Below are positions 1-8,138 of a stretch of 64,000 nucleotides of DNA, in pieces. Every line of letters begins with the position of its first letter. The stretch's first letter is position 1. The stretch covers positions 211,613-275,612 of the forward strand of contig DIYJ01000009.1 in NCBI GenBank assembly GCA_002428995.1, read 5' to 3'. Source of the DNA: Flavobacteriales bacterium UBA6057 (GTDB lineage Bacteria > Bacteroidota > Bacteroidia > Flavobacteriales_G > Salibacteraceae). The notes beneath the pieces were generated by a model. That model saw nothing but the letters and a program-made list of their open reading frames with translations. It was not told where the DNA came from and searched no databases. The translations under genes were made by a program, and so were the position numbers.

Positions 1-2580
1 GGAATCCGTACATCCGGCTTGATCGGTAATCGTCACTGAATACGTTCCTGCTGTCACACCGGTTATGCTCGCGGTAGTGGCCGAATTGCTCCAATTGTAA
101 GTGAAAGATCCGGTTCCTCCGGTGGCTGATGCAGTCGCACCTCCATCTGAGAATGTGTTGCATGTGACGTTGCTGTCAACGATGGCTGAAGAAGTGATGC
201 CGCCAACATCAGCAATGTCAAGCGCTGTAGAATCGGTGCATCCGAAAGCATCTGTGATGGTTACTGAGTATGTTCCGGCAGCCACTCCTGTGATGGAAGC
301 TGTAGTGGCCGAATTGCTCCAGTTATAGGTATACGAACCTGTTCCTCCAGTCGCTGAAGCAGTTGCTCCTCCATCAAATGCACCGCATGTGGTATTGCTG
401 TCCAGGGTGGTGGAGGCTGTCAACGCTGTTGGCTGTGTGATGGTAATGGTAGAAGAATCCGTACAACCAAATCCATCTGTTACGGTGACGGAATAGGTGT
501 CAGCCGAGACTCCTGTTTCTGTTTGGGCTGTCTCACCCGTGTTCCAATTGTAGGTGTAACCTCCTGTCCCCCCAGATGGAGTTACGGTCACGTTACCCGT
601 GCCACCATTGCAAAGAATGGCCGAGCTTATCGAAGCTGAAGCACCCACTGCTGTGTTTTGTGTGATTGTAACGGTAGAAGAATCCGTACAACCAAATCCA
701 TCTGTTACGGTGACGGAATAGGTGTCAGCCAAGACTCCTGTTTCTGTTTGTGCTGTCTCACCCGTGTTCCAATTGTAGGTGTAACCTCCTGTACCTCCAG
801 ATGGAGTTACGGTCACGTTACCCGTGCCACCGTTGCAAAGAATGGCCGAGCTTATCGAAGCTGAAGCACCTACTGCCGTGTTTTGGGTGAGTGTAACGGT
901 AGAAGAATCCGTACAACCATTTCCATCTGTTACGGTGACGGAATAGGTGTCAGCCAATACTCCTGTTTCTGTTTGGTTTGTTTCACCCGTGTTCCAGTTG
1001 TAGGTGTAACCTCCTGTACCTCCAGATGGAGTTACGGTTACGTTACCCGTGCCACCGTTGCAAAGAATAGCCGAGCTTATCGAAGCTGAAGCGCCCACAG
1101 CCGTATTCTGGGTGAGTGTAACGGTAGAAGAATCCGTACAACCAAATCCATCTGTTACGGTGACGGAGTAGGTGTCAGCCAATACTCCTGTTTCTGTTTG
1201 TGCTGTCTCACCCGTGTTCCAGTTGTAGGTGTAACCTCCTGTACCTCCAGAAGGAGTCACGGTTACGTTACCCGTGCCACCGTTGCAAAGAATAGCCGAG
1301 CTTATCGAAGCTGAAGCACCCACTGCTGTGTTTTGTGTGATTGTAACGGTAGAAGAATCCGTACAACCATTTCCATCTGTTACGGTGACGGAATAGGTGT
1401 CAGCCGTGACACCAGTTTCTGTTTGGTTTGTTTCACCCGTATTCCAGTTGTAGGTGTAAACTCCTGTGCCTCCAGATGGCGTCACGGTTACGTTACCCGT
1501 GCCACCGTTGCAAAGAATAGCCGAGCTTATCGAAGCTGAAGCACCCACAGCCGTGTTTTGGGTGAGCGTCTCGCTTGCCGTTGCGGTGCAGCCATTGTTG
1601 TCTGTGACTGTTACGGTATAGGTTGTAGCAGGGAGGTTTGTGATAGAGTTGGTAGTGGAAGAAGTGTTGGAAGTACTCGAGAAATTGGACCACGAATAGT
1701 CATAGTTGGCCGTTCCACCGGATGCTGTTACTGTCATAGCTCCAGTAGATTCCCCGTTGCAGGCGATGTTTGTTGAGCTTGTGATAGAAGCCGACATAGA
1801 GCAGGTTGTCCCACCAGATACCGCTCTGACCCTTACATAGTCAAAGACCATTTCTTCGGCAGACGCCCCTAGGCATGCAAGGCGAATAGACATTTTTGTA
1901 GCAGTGTTCGGTACCTCAATGGCGAACGAATCTGCTTCCAACGCCACACCTAGTTCGTTGGCTGACGTATTAGCAGCCCCATTCAAATCTGTGTCTTCCG
2001 TAAGGTTCGTACTAGTCGCCCCTGCACCACCGTAGTATGCACCAAAGATGGTGTAAGTACCTGTGTTTACATTAGCTACTGTAGGTAGTCCACCCACCGA
2101 ATTTGCACCCGAGGCAATATCCGAATCGAAAGCTGCTTCAATAAGGAAGTAGTCAGAAGACTCAAATCGGCTGTTTAGCTCCGTGCTAGCTCCCATTAAA
2201 AGGGTAACTCTAATAGAATCTCCCTGATAACTGGAGACATCTAATGTTTTCGTCACAAAGTACCCAGCATTGCCCGTTCCTAGCGGGTTGTCACTGGCGT
2301 CCATATCCTCACCACCAAAAGCGTAATTGCCCTGCTGGCCCGAATAAGCCTGGAAGAAGTTTCTGCCCGAGGTAGTACCCGAAGGGTTTGGACCTGCAGC
2401 GCTGGAATCAACATTCCATCGGATCCAGACATCACCACCTCCATCGTTGAAAGCATTAGTCCGGTAGTTGGTGCCATCCTGGCCCGAACTCTCAAAATTC
2501 TCCGTGTAGAGGAGCTGGGCATGAATTTGAAAGCAAAAGATGATCGTAAATAGGCTGAGTAAAACTTTGCTCAATGACAT
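1..2580 (-). CDS. SprB-repeat surface adhesin, 3' end beyond window
   Basis: The frame stays open from the ATG at 2580 to the left edge (860 codons), so the C-terminus is not visible. Residues 1-22 form a signal peptide ending HAQ. Residues about 23-260 form a jelly-roll-like domain closely related, also at DNA level, to the N-terminus of the protein at 8139-12392. One divergent SprB-type repeat follows, then five near-identical 75-residue SprB repeats, then at least one and a half repeats of a different subfamily that matches the repeats of the protein at 3852-8099. SprB repeats are known from the T9SS-secreted gliding adhesin SprB; a role as a long extracellular adhesin is inferred. A TAnnTTTG box lies upstream, and the gene is separated from the next SprB cluster by a terminator. 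Whether it carries a T9SS sorting domain cannot be told. Confidence 0.85.
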   Translation of the reverse strand, partial: MSLSKVLLSLFTIIFCFQIHAQLLYTENFESSGQDGTNYRTNAFNDGGGDVWIRWNVDSSAAGPNPSGTTSGRNFFQAYSGQQGNYAFGGEDMDASDNPLGTGNAGYFVTKTLDVSSYQGDSIRVTLLMGASTELNSRFESSDYFLIEAAFDSDIASGANSVGGLPTVANVNTGTYTIFGAYYGGAGATSTNLTEDTDLNGAANTSANELGVALEADSFAIEVPNTATKMSIRLACLGASAEEMVFDYVRVRAVSGGTTCSMSASITSSTNIACNGESTGAMTVTASGGTANYDYSWSNFSSTSNTSSTTNSITNLPATTYTVTVTDNNGCTATASETLTQNTAVGASASISSAILCNGGTGNVTVTPSGGTGVYTYNWNTGETNQTETGVTADTYSVTVTDGNGCTDSSTVTITQNTAVGASASISSAILCNGGTGNVTVTPSGGTGGYTYNWNTGETAQTETGVLADTYSVTVTDGFGCTDSSTVTLTQNTAVGASASISSAILCNGGTGNVTVTPSGGTGGYTYNWNTGETNQTETGVLADTYSVTVTDGNGCTDSSTVTLTQNTAVGASASISSAILCNGGTGNVTVTPSGGTGGYTYNWNTGETAQTETGVLADTYSVTVTDGFGCTDSSTVTITQNTAVGASASISSAILCNGGTGNVTVTPSGGTGGYTYNWNTGETAQTETGVSADTYSVTVTDGFGCTDSSTITITQPTALTASTTLDSNTTCGAFDGGATASATGGTGSYTYNWSNSATTASITGVAAGTYSVTITDAFGCTDSTALDIADVGGITSSAIVDSNVTCNTFSDGGATASATGGTGSFTYNWSNSATTASITGVTAGTYSVTITDQAGCTDS
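436..1560 (-). repeat. Five tandem 225-bp SprB repeats
   Basis: Five head-to-tail copies of a 225-bp unit (75 residues) with boundaries near 1560, 1335, 1110, 885, 660 and 436. Each unit starts with codons for QNTAVGAS or a close variant and holds two cysteines (the ILCNGG and GCTDSS contexts). Copies differ by only a few bases. Lysine, arginine and histidine are absent from the units. Confidence 0.9.
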
Positions 2581-2624
2581 GATGCAAATAGGGTTTGAGT
2601 TATCGGTAAAAAATAAATTTTTTG

Positions 2625-2632
2625 CAAATGTA
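2625..2632 (-). promoter_or_regulatory. Putative -7 promoter box TACATTTG
   Basis: On the minus strand this reads TACATTTG, a match to the Bacteroidota -7 consensus TAnnTTTG, 44 bases before the ATG of the SprB-repeat gene. No good TTG -33 element is seen at the usual 19-21 base spacing. The same octamer precedes the paralogous gene at 12392. Confidence 0.45.
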
Positions 2633-2736
2633 TAACCGTTACGCTAACGATAGATTCCAGCTTTAGAGGGACTTGCACCCTTGTGTGCTGGTATGAAAAG
2701 TGGAAATCCAACGAAAAGTGTTGGATACAATAGGGT

Positions 2737-2766
2737 AAAAAAAAGGTGTCCGCATTGGGACACCTT
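2737..2766 (-). terminator. Rho-independent terminator of the SprB cluster
   Basis: A 9-bp perfect stem (2743-2751 with 2758-2766, AAGGTGTCC / GGACACCTT) encloses a 6-base loop. On the minus strand it is followed by a run of eight T (2737-2744, partly inside the stem). It lies 21 bases after the stop of the gene at 2788 and ends the 12392-to-2788 transcription unit. Confidence 0.85.
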
Positions 2767-2787
2767 GTTCTGAGGACTTAAAATGAC

Positions 2788-3834
2788 TTACTGAACAACC
2801 AGTTGCTTGATCCAGCGCTGTTCTCGATGTTCAATGTTCAACAGGTAGATTCCACCCGGCAGCATGGATACATCAATTCTGGATTGATTACGCTCAACAT
2901 TGATGACTCTTCCTTCGAGCGTTCTGAGTTCCACACGATCAGGTACATCCGAAGCTCCGATCATGATGTTGACTTCTTCACGTGTCGGATTCGGGAATAC
3001 GCTCACACTTGCTTGCTTTTGAGCATCAGCTATACCTACTGTGAGCTCTACATAGATGCTATCGGAAGCCTGGCAACCTTCCGCATTCGTTACGGTTACG
3101 AATACGTAGCCTGCTTCAGTGATCAAGGTTGAAGAATCTGTTGATCCTGTGGACCATTCATACCCGGCAAATCCTGAAGGTGCCACCACCGGAATGGAAG
3201 ACAGGAATTCAGATGGGATGAATGCGGTATCGCTGTCGAAAGCAAAAACCGGAGCTGCATTGTCGAAACCGATGGTAACCGTCACCGTCTTTTCGCATCC
3301 AAAATCATCCGTCACTGTCACGGAATGGTCTCCGGGTGCCAGTCCACTCACTGATTCTGTTGTAGAACCATCATCCCATACATAAGAGTAGGGGGAAAGA
3401 CCTCCGGAAACGGAGACCGTTGCAGCACCATCCGCGGTGTTTGAACAGCTGGCATTGCTAACAGCGGAGAACGTTGCGTCCAACGAATCGAGCACGAACA
3501 CTTCTACCACGTTGGAATATGCGATTTCGGCACATGTCAGTACCCGTACTTGCCTACGGAAAAAGGTAGTTTCCGTAAGTCCAACAGGTTGGTAGGCGGT
3601 GTCTGTATTCGTTCCTGGAGCCGCAGCCCAGTTGCCTCCGGCTGTGGAATCCTGCCATTCATACAGGTAATCCAATTGACCCAGAGAGCCTGAAGCGTTT
3701 GCAGCCGATAGAAAGGCTGCTGGCACTCCTCCGTAGCAAACGGTATCCACCGTTTGTGCTGTCGCCAGCATTGGTAGCAGACCCGATAGGGAGAATGCTG
3801 CCACGAGCATGAAAGATCTCAATCCTGTTTTCAT
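2788..3834 (-). CDS. Short SprB-repeat protein with T9SS type A tail
   Basis: 348 residues from the ATG at 3834; a TTG five codons upstream at 3849 is possible but less likely. A signal peptide ends near ATAQ. An Ig-like domain follows (QTVDTVCYGG to VEVFVLD), clearly paralogous to the N-terminal domain of the protein at 3852-8099. Then come one SprB-type repeat (about 125-190), a linker domain, and a Por_Secre_tail sorting domain starting at VFPNPTREEVNI and ending in the typical IKQLVVQ. The T9SS exports proteins with this tail and normally anchors them to surface LPS. The gene follows the preceding stop by only 17 bases and is followed by a strong terminator, so it is last in its operon. 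It is the only member of the three-gene run with a recognisable sorting domain. Confidence 0.88.
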   Translation of the reverse strand: MKTGLRSFMLVAAFSLSGLLPMLATAQTVDTVCYGGVPAAFLSAANASGSLGQLDYLYEWQDSTAGGNWAAAPGTNTDTAYQPVGLTETTFFRRQVRVLTCAEIAYSNVVEVFVLDSLDATFSAVSNASCSNTADGAATVSVSGGLSPYSYVWDDGSTTESVSGLAPGDHSVTVTDDFGCEKTVTVTIGFDNAAPVFAFDSDTAFIPSEFLSSIPVVAPSGFAGYEWSTGSTDSSTLITEAGYVFVTVTNAEGCQASDSIYVELTVGIADAQKQASVSVFPNPTREEVNIMIGASDVPDRVELRTLEGRVINVERNQSRIDVSMLPGGIYLLNIEHREQRWIKQLVVQ

Positions 3835-3851
3835 CAGATTTCGTTTCAATG

Positions 3852-6800
3852 TTAATTGCCGGTTATGATACTTCCGCCATCGAGTGCCGCAGGTTCGGCA
3901 ACGGTGTCAGAAGTCGTTTCCACACATCCATTCGCGTCCGTTACGGTCACGGAATAGGTGTTGGCAACAAGGTTCGTAATGTTCTGTGTCGTTTCGCTAT
4001 TGCTCCATGCGAAGCTGTAGTTGGCTGTTCCACCGGTTACGTTGAGAGCGATCTCTCCATCATTTCCTGCATTACAGGTCACGTTTGTCACTGTGGTACT
4101 CAGCATGAGTGAATCGGGTTGACTGATCGTCACGGAAGCAGAATCTGTACATCCGTTTTGATCGGTGATGGTCACCGAATAGGTGCCAGCAGCAACCCCA
4201 GTGATAGAGGCAGTGGTCGCAGAGTTGCTCCAATCGTAAGTGTAAGGCATTGTTCCACCCGTAGCAGAGGCCGTAGCACCACCATCCAGGAAGCTATTAC
4301 AAGTGACGTTGGAATCCAATACGGTAGATGCAACGAGCGGATCTGGTTCTGTGATGGTCACGGAAGCAGAATCTGTACATCCGTTTTGGTCGGTAATAGT
4401 CACCGAGTAAGTTCCAGCGGCAACTCCTGTGATGGACTCTGTTATGGCAGAGTTGCTCCACGAGTAAGTGTAAGGCATTGTGCCGCCTGTGGCCGAAGCT
4501 GTGGCGCCACCATCTGAGAAGGTGTTACAAGAGGCGTTGGAGTCTATAATGGATGCAGCCACTAATACGGCTGGCTCTGTAATGGTTACCGAACTTGAAT
4601 CAGTACAGCCATTCGCATCTGTAATGGTCACCGAGTAAGTTCCAGCGACTACTCCTGTGATAGACTCCGTGATGGCAGAGTTGCTCCACAAGTAAGTGTA
4701 AGGCATTGTTCCACCTGTAGCCGAAGCTGTGGCACCACCATCTGAGAAGGTGTTGCAGGAAGCATTGGAATCTACAATGGAAGCTGCCACCAACACAGCA
4801 GGTTCAGTAATGGTTACCGAACTTGAGTCTGTACAGCCATTGGCGTCTGTAATGGTCACCGAGTAGGTGCCTGCCACAACTCCGGTGATGGAGGCCGTAG
4901 TGGCCGAGTTACTCCAGTTGTAGGTGTAAGGCATTGTTCCACCTGTGGCTGAAGCTGTGGCCCCACCATCTGAGAACGTATTACATGAAATGTTCGAGTC
5001 TACGATGGAGGCAGCAACCAGAGCCGCAGGTTCGGTGATGGTCACTGAACTTGAGTCTGTACAGCCATTGGCGTCAGTAATGGTCACTGAATAAGTGCCT
5101 GCCACAACTCCTGTGATGGAAGCTGTAATGGCCGAGTTGCTCCAGTTGTAAGTGTAAGGCATGGTTCCTCCAGTCGCAGAAGCTGTAGCCCCACCATCTG
5201 AGAAGGTATTACAGGTGACGTTGGAATCAACAATCGCAGCTGAGACGAGAACAACAGGCTCGGTGATGGTTACCGAACTTGAATCGGTGCAACCGTTGGC
5301 GTCTGTGATGGTCACAGAATAAGTGCCCGCTACAACTCCTGTGATCGATTCGGTTATTGCAGAGTTGCTCCACAAGTAAGTGTAAGGCATGGTTCCACCA
5401 GTCGCAGAAGCTGTAGCTCCACCGTCAGCGAAGGTGTTACAAGAAACGTTGGAATCAACAATCGAAGCAGAAACCAATACGGCTGGCTCTGTGATGGTGA
5501 CGGAGCTTGAATCTGTACAACCGTTGGCGTCTGTGATGGTCACGGAATAAGTACCTGCTACCACTCCTGTAATGGAAGCCGCAGTGGCTGCGTTGCTCCA
5601 GTTGTAAGTGTAAGGCATGGTGCCACCCGTAGCGGAGGCGGTAGCTCCACCATCAGAGAAGGTGTTACAGGAAACGTTGGAATCGACAATGGAAGCTGAA
5701 ACCAGTACTGCTGGTTCTGTAATGGTGATGGAGCTTGAATCTGTACAACCGTTGGCGTCTGTGATGGTCACAGAATATGTACCAGCTACAACTCCAGTGA
5801 TGGAAGCTGTAGTAGCAGAGTTGCTCCAGTTGTAAGTGTAAGGCATGGTGCCACCCGTTGCAGAGGCTGTAGCCCCACCGTCAGAGAAGGTGTTACAAGA
5901 AACGTTGGAGTCGACAATGGAAGCCGAAACCAGTACTACCGGTTCTGTAATGGTGATAGAGCTTGAATCCGTACAACCGTTGGCGTCTGTGATGGTCACA
6001 GAATAAGTGCCCGCTACCACTCCTGTGATGGAAGCTGTAATGGCAGAGTTGCTCCAGTTATAAGTGTAAGGCATGGTTCCGCCCGTTGCGGAAGCTGTAG
6101 CCCCACCATTAGAGAAAGTGTTACAAGAAACATTGGAATCGACAATGGAAGCCGAAACCAGTACTACCGGTTCTGTGATGGTGATAGAGCTTGAATCCGT
6201 ACAACCGTTCTGATCAGTGATGGTTACTGAGTAAGTCCCCGCCACAACTCCAGTGATGGAAGCTGTCGTGGCAGAGTTGCTCCAGTTATAGGTGTAAGGC
6301 ATGGTTCCACCCGTAGCGGAAGCTGTGGCTCCGCCATCCGAGAACGTATTACAAGAAACGTTGGAATCGACAATGGAAGCAGAAACCAGCACTGCCGGCT
6401 CTGTGATGGTGATGGAGCTTGAATCCGTACAACCGTTGGCATCTGTAATGGTCACAGAATAAGTCCCCGCCACAACTCCTGTGATGGAAGCTGTAGTAGC
6501 AGAGTTGCTCCAGTTATAGGTATAAGGCATCGTTCCACCCGTAGCGGAAGCTGTTCCTCCACCGTCAGAGAAGGTGTTACAGGAAACATTGGAATCGACA
6601 ATGGAAGCCGAAACCAGTACTGCTGGCTCTGTGATAGTGATGGAGCTTGAATCCGTACATCCGTTGGCATCTGTGATGGTCACAGAATAAGTCCCCGCCA
6701 CAACTCCTGTGATGGAAGCTGTAATGGCAGAGTTACTCCAGTTGTAAGTGTAAGGCATGGTGCCGCCCGTAGCAGAAGTCGTAGCTCCACCATCCGAGAA

Positions 6801-8099
6801 GGTATTACATGAGACATTGGAATCGACAATGGAAGCCGAGACCAGTACTACCGGTTCAGTGATGGTGATGGAGCTTGAATCTGTACATCCGTTTTGATCG
6901 GTGATGGTCACGGAATAAGTACCTGCTACCACTCCTGTGATGGAAGCCGTGGTAGCAGAGTTGCTCCAGTTATAGGTGTAAGGCATGGTGCCACCTGTGG
7001 CAGAAGCCGTAGCTCCACCATCTGAGAATGTGTTACAAGAAACGTTGGAGTCGACAATGGAAGCCGAAACCAGTACTGCTGGCTCTGTGATAGTGATGGA
7101 GCTTGAATCCGTACATCCGTTTTGATCGGTGATGGTTACTGAGTAAGTACCCGCGACAACTCCAGTGATGGAAGCCGTGGTTGCGGAGTTGCTCCAGTTA
7201 TAGGTGTAAGGCATGGTGCCACCTGTAGCAGAAGCCGTAGCTCCACCATCCGAGAAGGTGTTACAAGAAACATTTGAATCGACAATGGAAGCCGAAACCA
7301 GTACTGCTGGCTCTGTGATGGTCACCGAAGCGGAATCTGTACATCCGTTTTGATCGGTAATGGTCACCGAGTAGGTGCCTGCAGCAATGCCCGTAATGGA
7401 AGCCGTAGTAGCAGAATTACTCCAACTGTAAGTGTAAGGCATCGTACCGCCTGTAGCAGAAGCTGTAGCTCCACCGTCAAGGAATGTGTTGCAAGACACA
7501 TTGGAGTCAGCAATGGACGCTGCGATGAGCGAAGCTGGTTCGGTCACTGTAAAGGAATAGATCAATGTGTTGCACGATTCTGAATCGGTTACACTCACTG
7601 TGTAGTTTCCTGCACCAAGCCCTGAGTTCACGTTGGTCGTTGACCCTCCTGACGACCATGTGTACGTGTAAGGCGCAAGCCCACCAGTAATGTTCACAGT
7701 GATGGATCCATCCGTGAATCCATTACATGAAGCATCGCTGACGATGGTGGATGTGGAATCCAATTCGTCAAACACAAATACCTCGAGGACATTTGAGTAG
7801 GCCACACCACAGGCGGTTGAGGTCACCTGACGCCTGAAGTAGGTGGTTTCCGTCAATGCCTGCGGTTGATACACGAGGCCATTGTTGGTGCCTGGTGCGG
7901 CACTCCAGTTTCCAGAGGCGGTTGAGTCTTGCCATTCATAGGTGTAACTGTTGTCTCCACCAGAGGCAGCTGCGTTGCTGATGAATGCAGCTGGAGCCGT
8001 GTTGTAGCATACGCTGTCCACGGTCTGGCCAAGAACCGAAAAGGTCGTGAATGTCAGAGCTATAACGCTCAGAATTCGGAGGGTTAATCGAGCTTTCAT
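3852..8099 (-). CDS. Giant SprB-repeat protein without T9SS tail
   Basis: 1415 residues. A signal peptide (about 1-25, ending VLGQ) is followed by an Ig-like domain (about 25-115) of the kind usually found between SprB repeats in Bacteroidota adhesins, one divergent SprB repeat, fifteen near-identical 76-residue SprB repeats, and a final divergent repeat. The protein then stops abruptly in LDGGSIITGN. No Por_Secre_tail or CHU_C domain is visible. After the signal peptide I see no lysine or histidine and only one RR pair, so the mature protein is strongly acidic; each repeat carries two cysteines. The gene sits 39 bases after the stop of 8139-12392 and 17 bases before the ATG of 2788-3834. Adhesin function is inferred from the repeat family. 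The repeat number may be wrong if the assembly used short reads. Confidence 0.88.
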   Translation of the reverse strand: MKARLTLRILSVIALTFTTFSVLGQTVDSVCYNTAPAAFISNAAASGGDNSYTYEWQDSTASGNWSAAPGTNNGLVYQPQALTETTYFRRQVTSTACGVAYSNVLEVFVFDELDSTSTIVSDASCNGFTDGSITVNITGGLAPYTYTWSSGGSTTNVNSGLGAGNYTVSVTDSESCNTLIYSFTVTEPASLIAASIADSNVSCNTFLDGGATASATGGTMPYTYSWSNSATTASITGIAAGTYSVTITDQNGCTDSASVTITEPAVLVSASIVDSNVSCNTFSDGGATASATGGTMPYTYNWSNSATTASITGVVAGTYSVTITDQNGCTDSSSITITEPAVLVSASIVDSNVSCNTFSDGGATASATGGTMPYTYNWSNSATTASITGVVAGTYSVTITDQNGCTDSSSITITEPVVLVSASIVDSNVSCNTFSDGGATTSATGGTMPYTYNWSNSAITASITGVVAGTYSVTITDANGCTDSSSITITEPAVLVSASIVDSNVSCNTFSDGGGTASATGGTMPYTYNWSNSATTASITGVVAGTYSVTITDANGCTDSSSITITEPAVLVSASIVDSNVSCNTFSDGGATASATGGTMPYTYNWSNSATTASITGVVAGTYSVTITDQNGCTDSSSITITEPVVLVSASIVDSNVSCNTFSNGGATASATGGTMPYTYNWSNSAITASITGVVAGTYSVTITDANGCTDSSSITITEPVVLVSASIVDSNVSCNTFSDGGATASATGGTMPYTYNWSNSATTASITGVVAGTYSVTITDANGCTDSSSITITEPAVLVSASIVDSNVSCNTFSDGGATASATGGTMPYTYNWSNAATAASITGVVAGTYSVTITDANGCTDSSSVTITEPAVLVSASIVDSNVSCNTFADGGATASATGGTMPYTYLWSNSAITESITGVVAGTYSVTITDANGCTDSSSVTITEPVVLVSAAIVDSNVTCNTFSDGGATASATGGTMPYTYNWSNSAITASITGVVAGTYSVTITDANGCTDSSSVTITEPAALVAASIVDSNISCNTFSDGGATASATGGTMPYTYNWSNSATTASITGVVAGTYSVTITDANGCTDSSSVTITEPAVLVAASIVDSNASCNTFSDGGATASATGGTMPYTYLWSNSAITESITGVVAGTYSVTITDANGCTDSSSVTITEPAVLVAASIIDSNASCNTFSDGGATASATGGTMPYTYSWSNSAITESITGVAAGTYSVTITDQNGCTDSASVTITEPDPLVASTVLDSNVTCNSFLDGGATASATGGTMPYTYDWSNSATTASITGVAAGTYSVTITDQNGCTDSASVTISQPDSLMLSTTVTNVTCNAGNDGEIALNVTGGTANYSFAWSNSETTQNITNLVANTYSVTVTDANGCVETTSDTVAEPAALDGGSIITGN
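4116..7535 (-). repeat. Fifteen tandem 228-bp SprB repeats
   Basis: Fifteen head-to-tail 228-bp units (76 residues), each with Cys14 and Cys64, the motif GGTMPYTY and the end ITEP. Adjacent units are close to identical in DNA; changes cluster at a few codons (for example DQNGC versus DANGC). The first and last units are the most diverged, as expected if the middle is homogenised by recombination. Confidence 0.92.
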
Positions 8100-8138
8100 G
8101 ATTCTACTTAGGGTTTAGGTGAGGTCTTTGGGTAAGGT

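Noticed and set aside
3835..8138. A frameshift or sequencing error breaking a single giant SprB gene
   Set aside because: Each downstream chain starts with its own hydrophobic signal peptide after a non-coding gap, so the breaks look genuine; the possibility is still listed as a refutation test.
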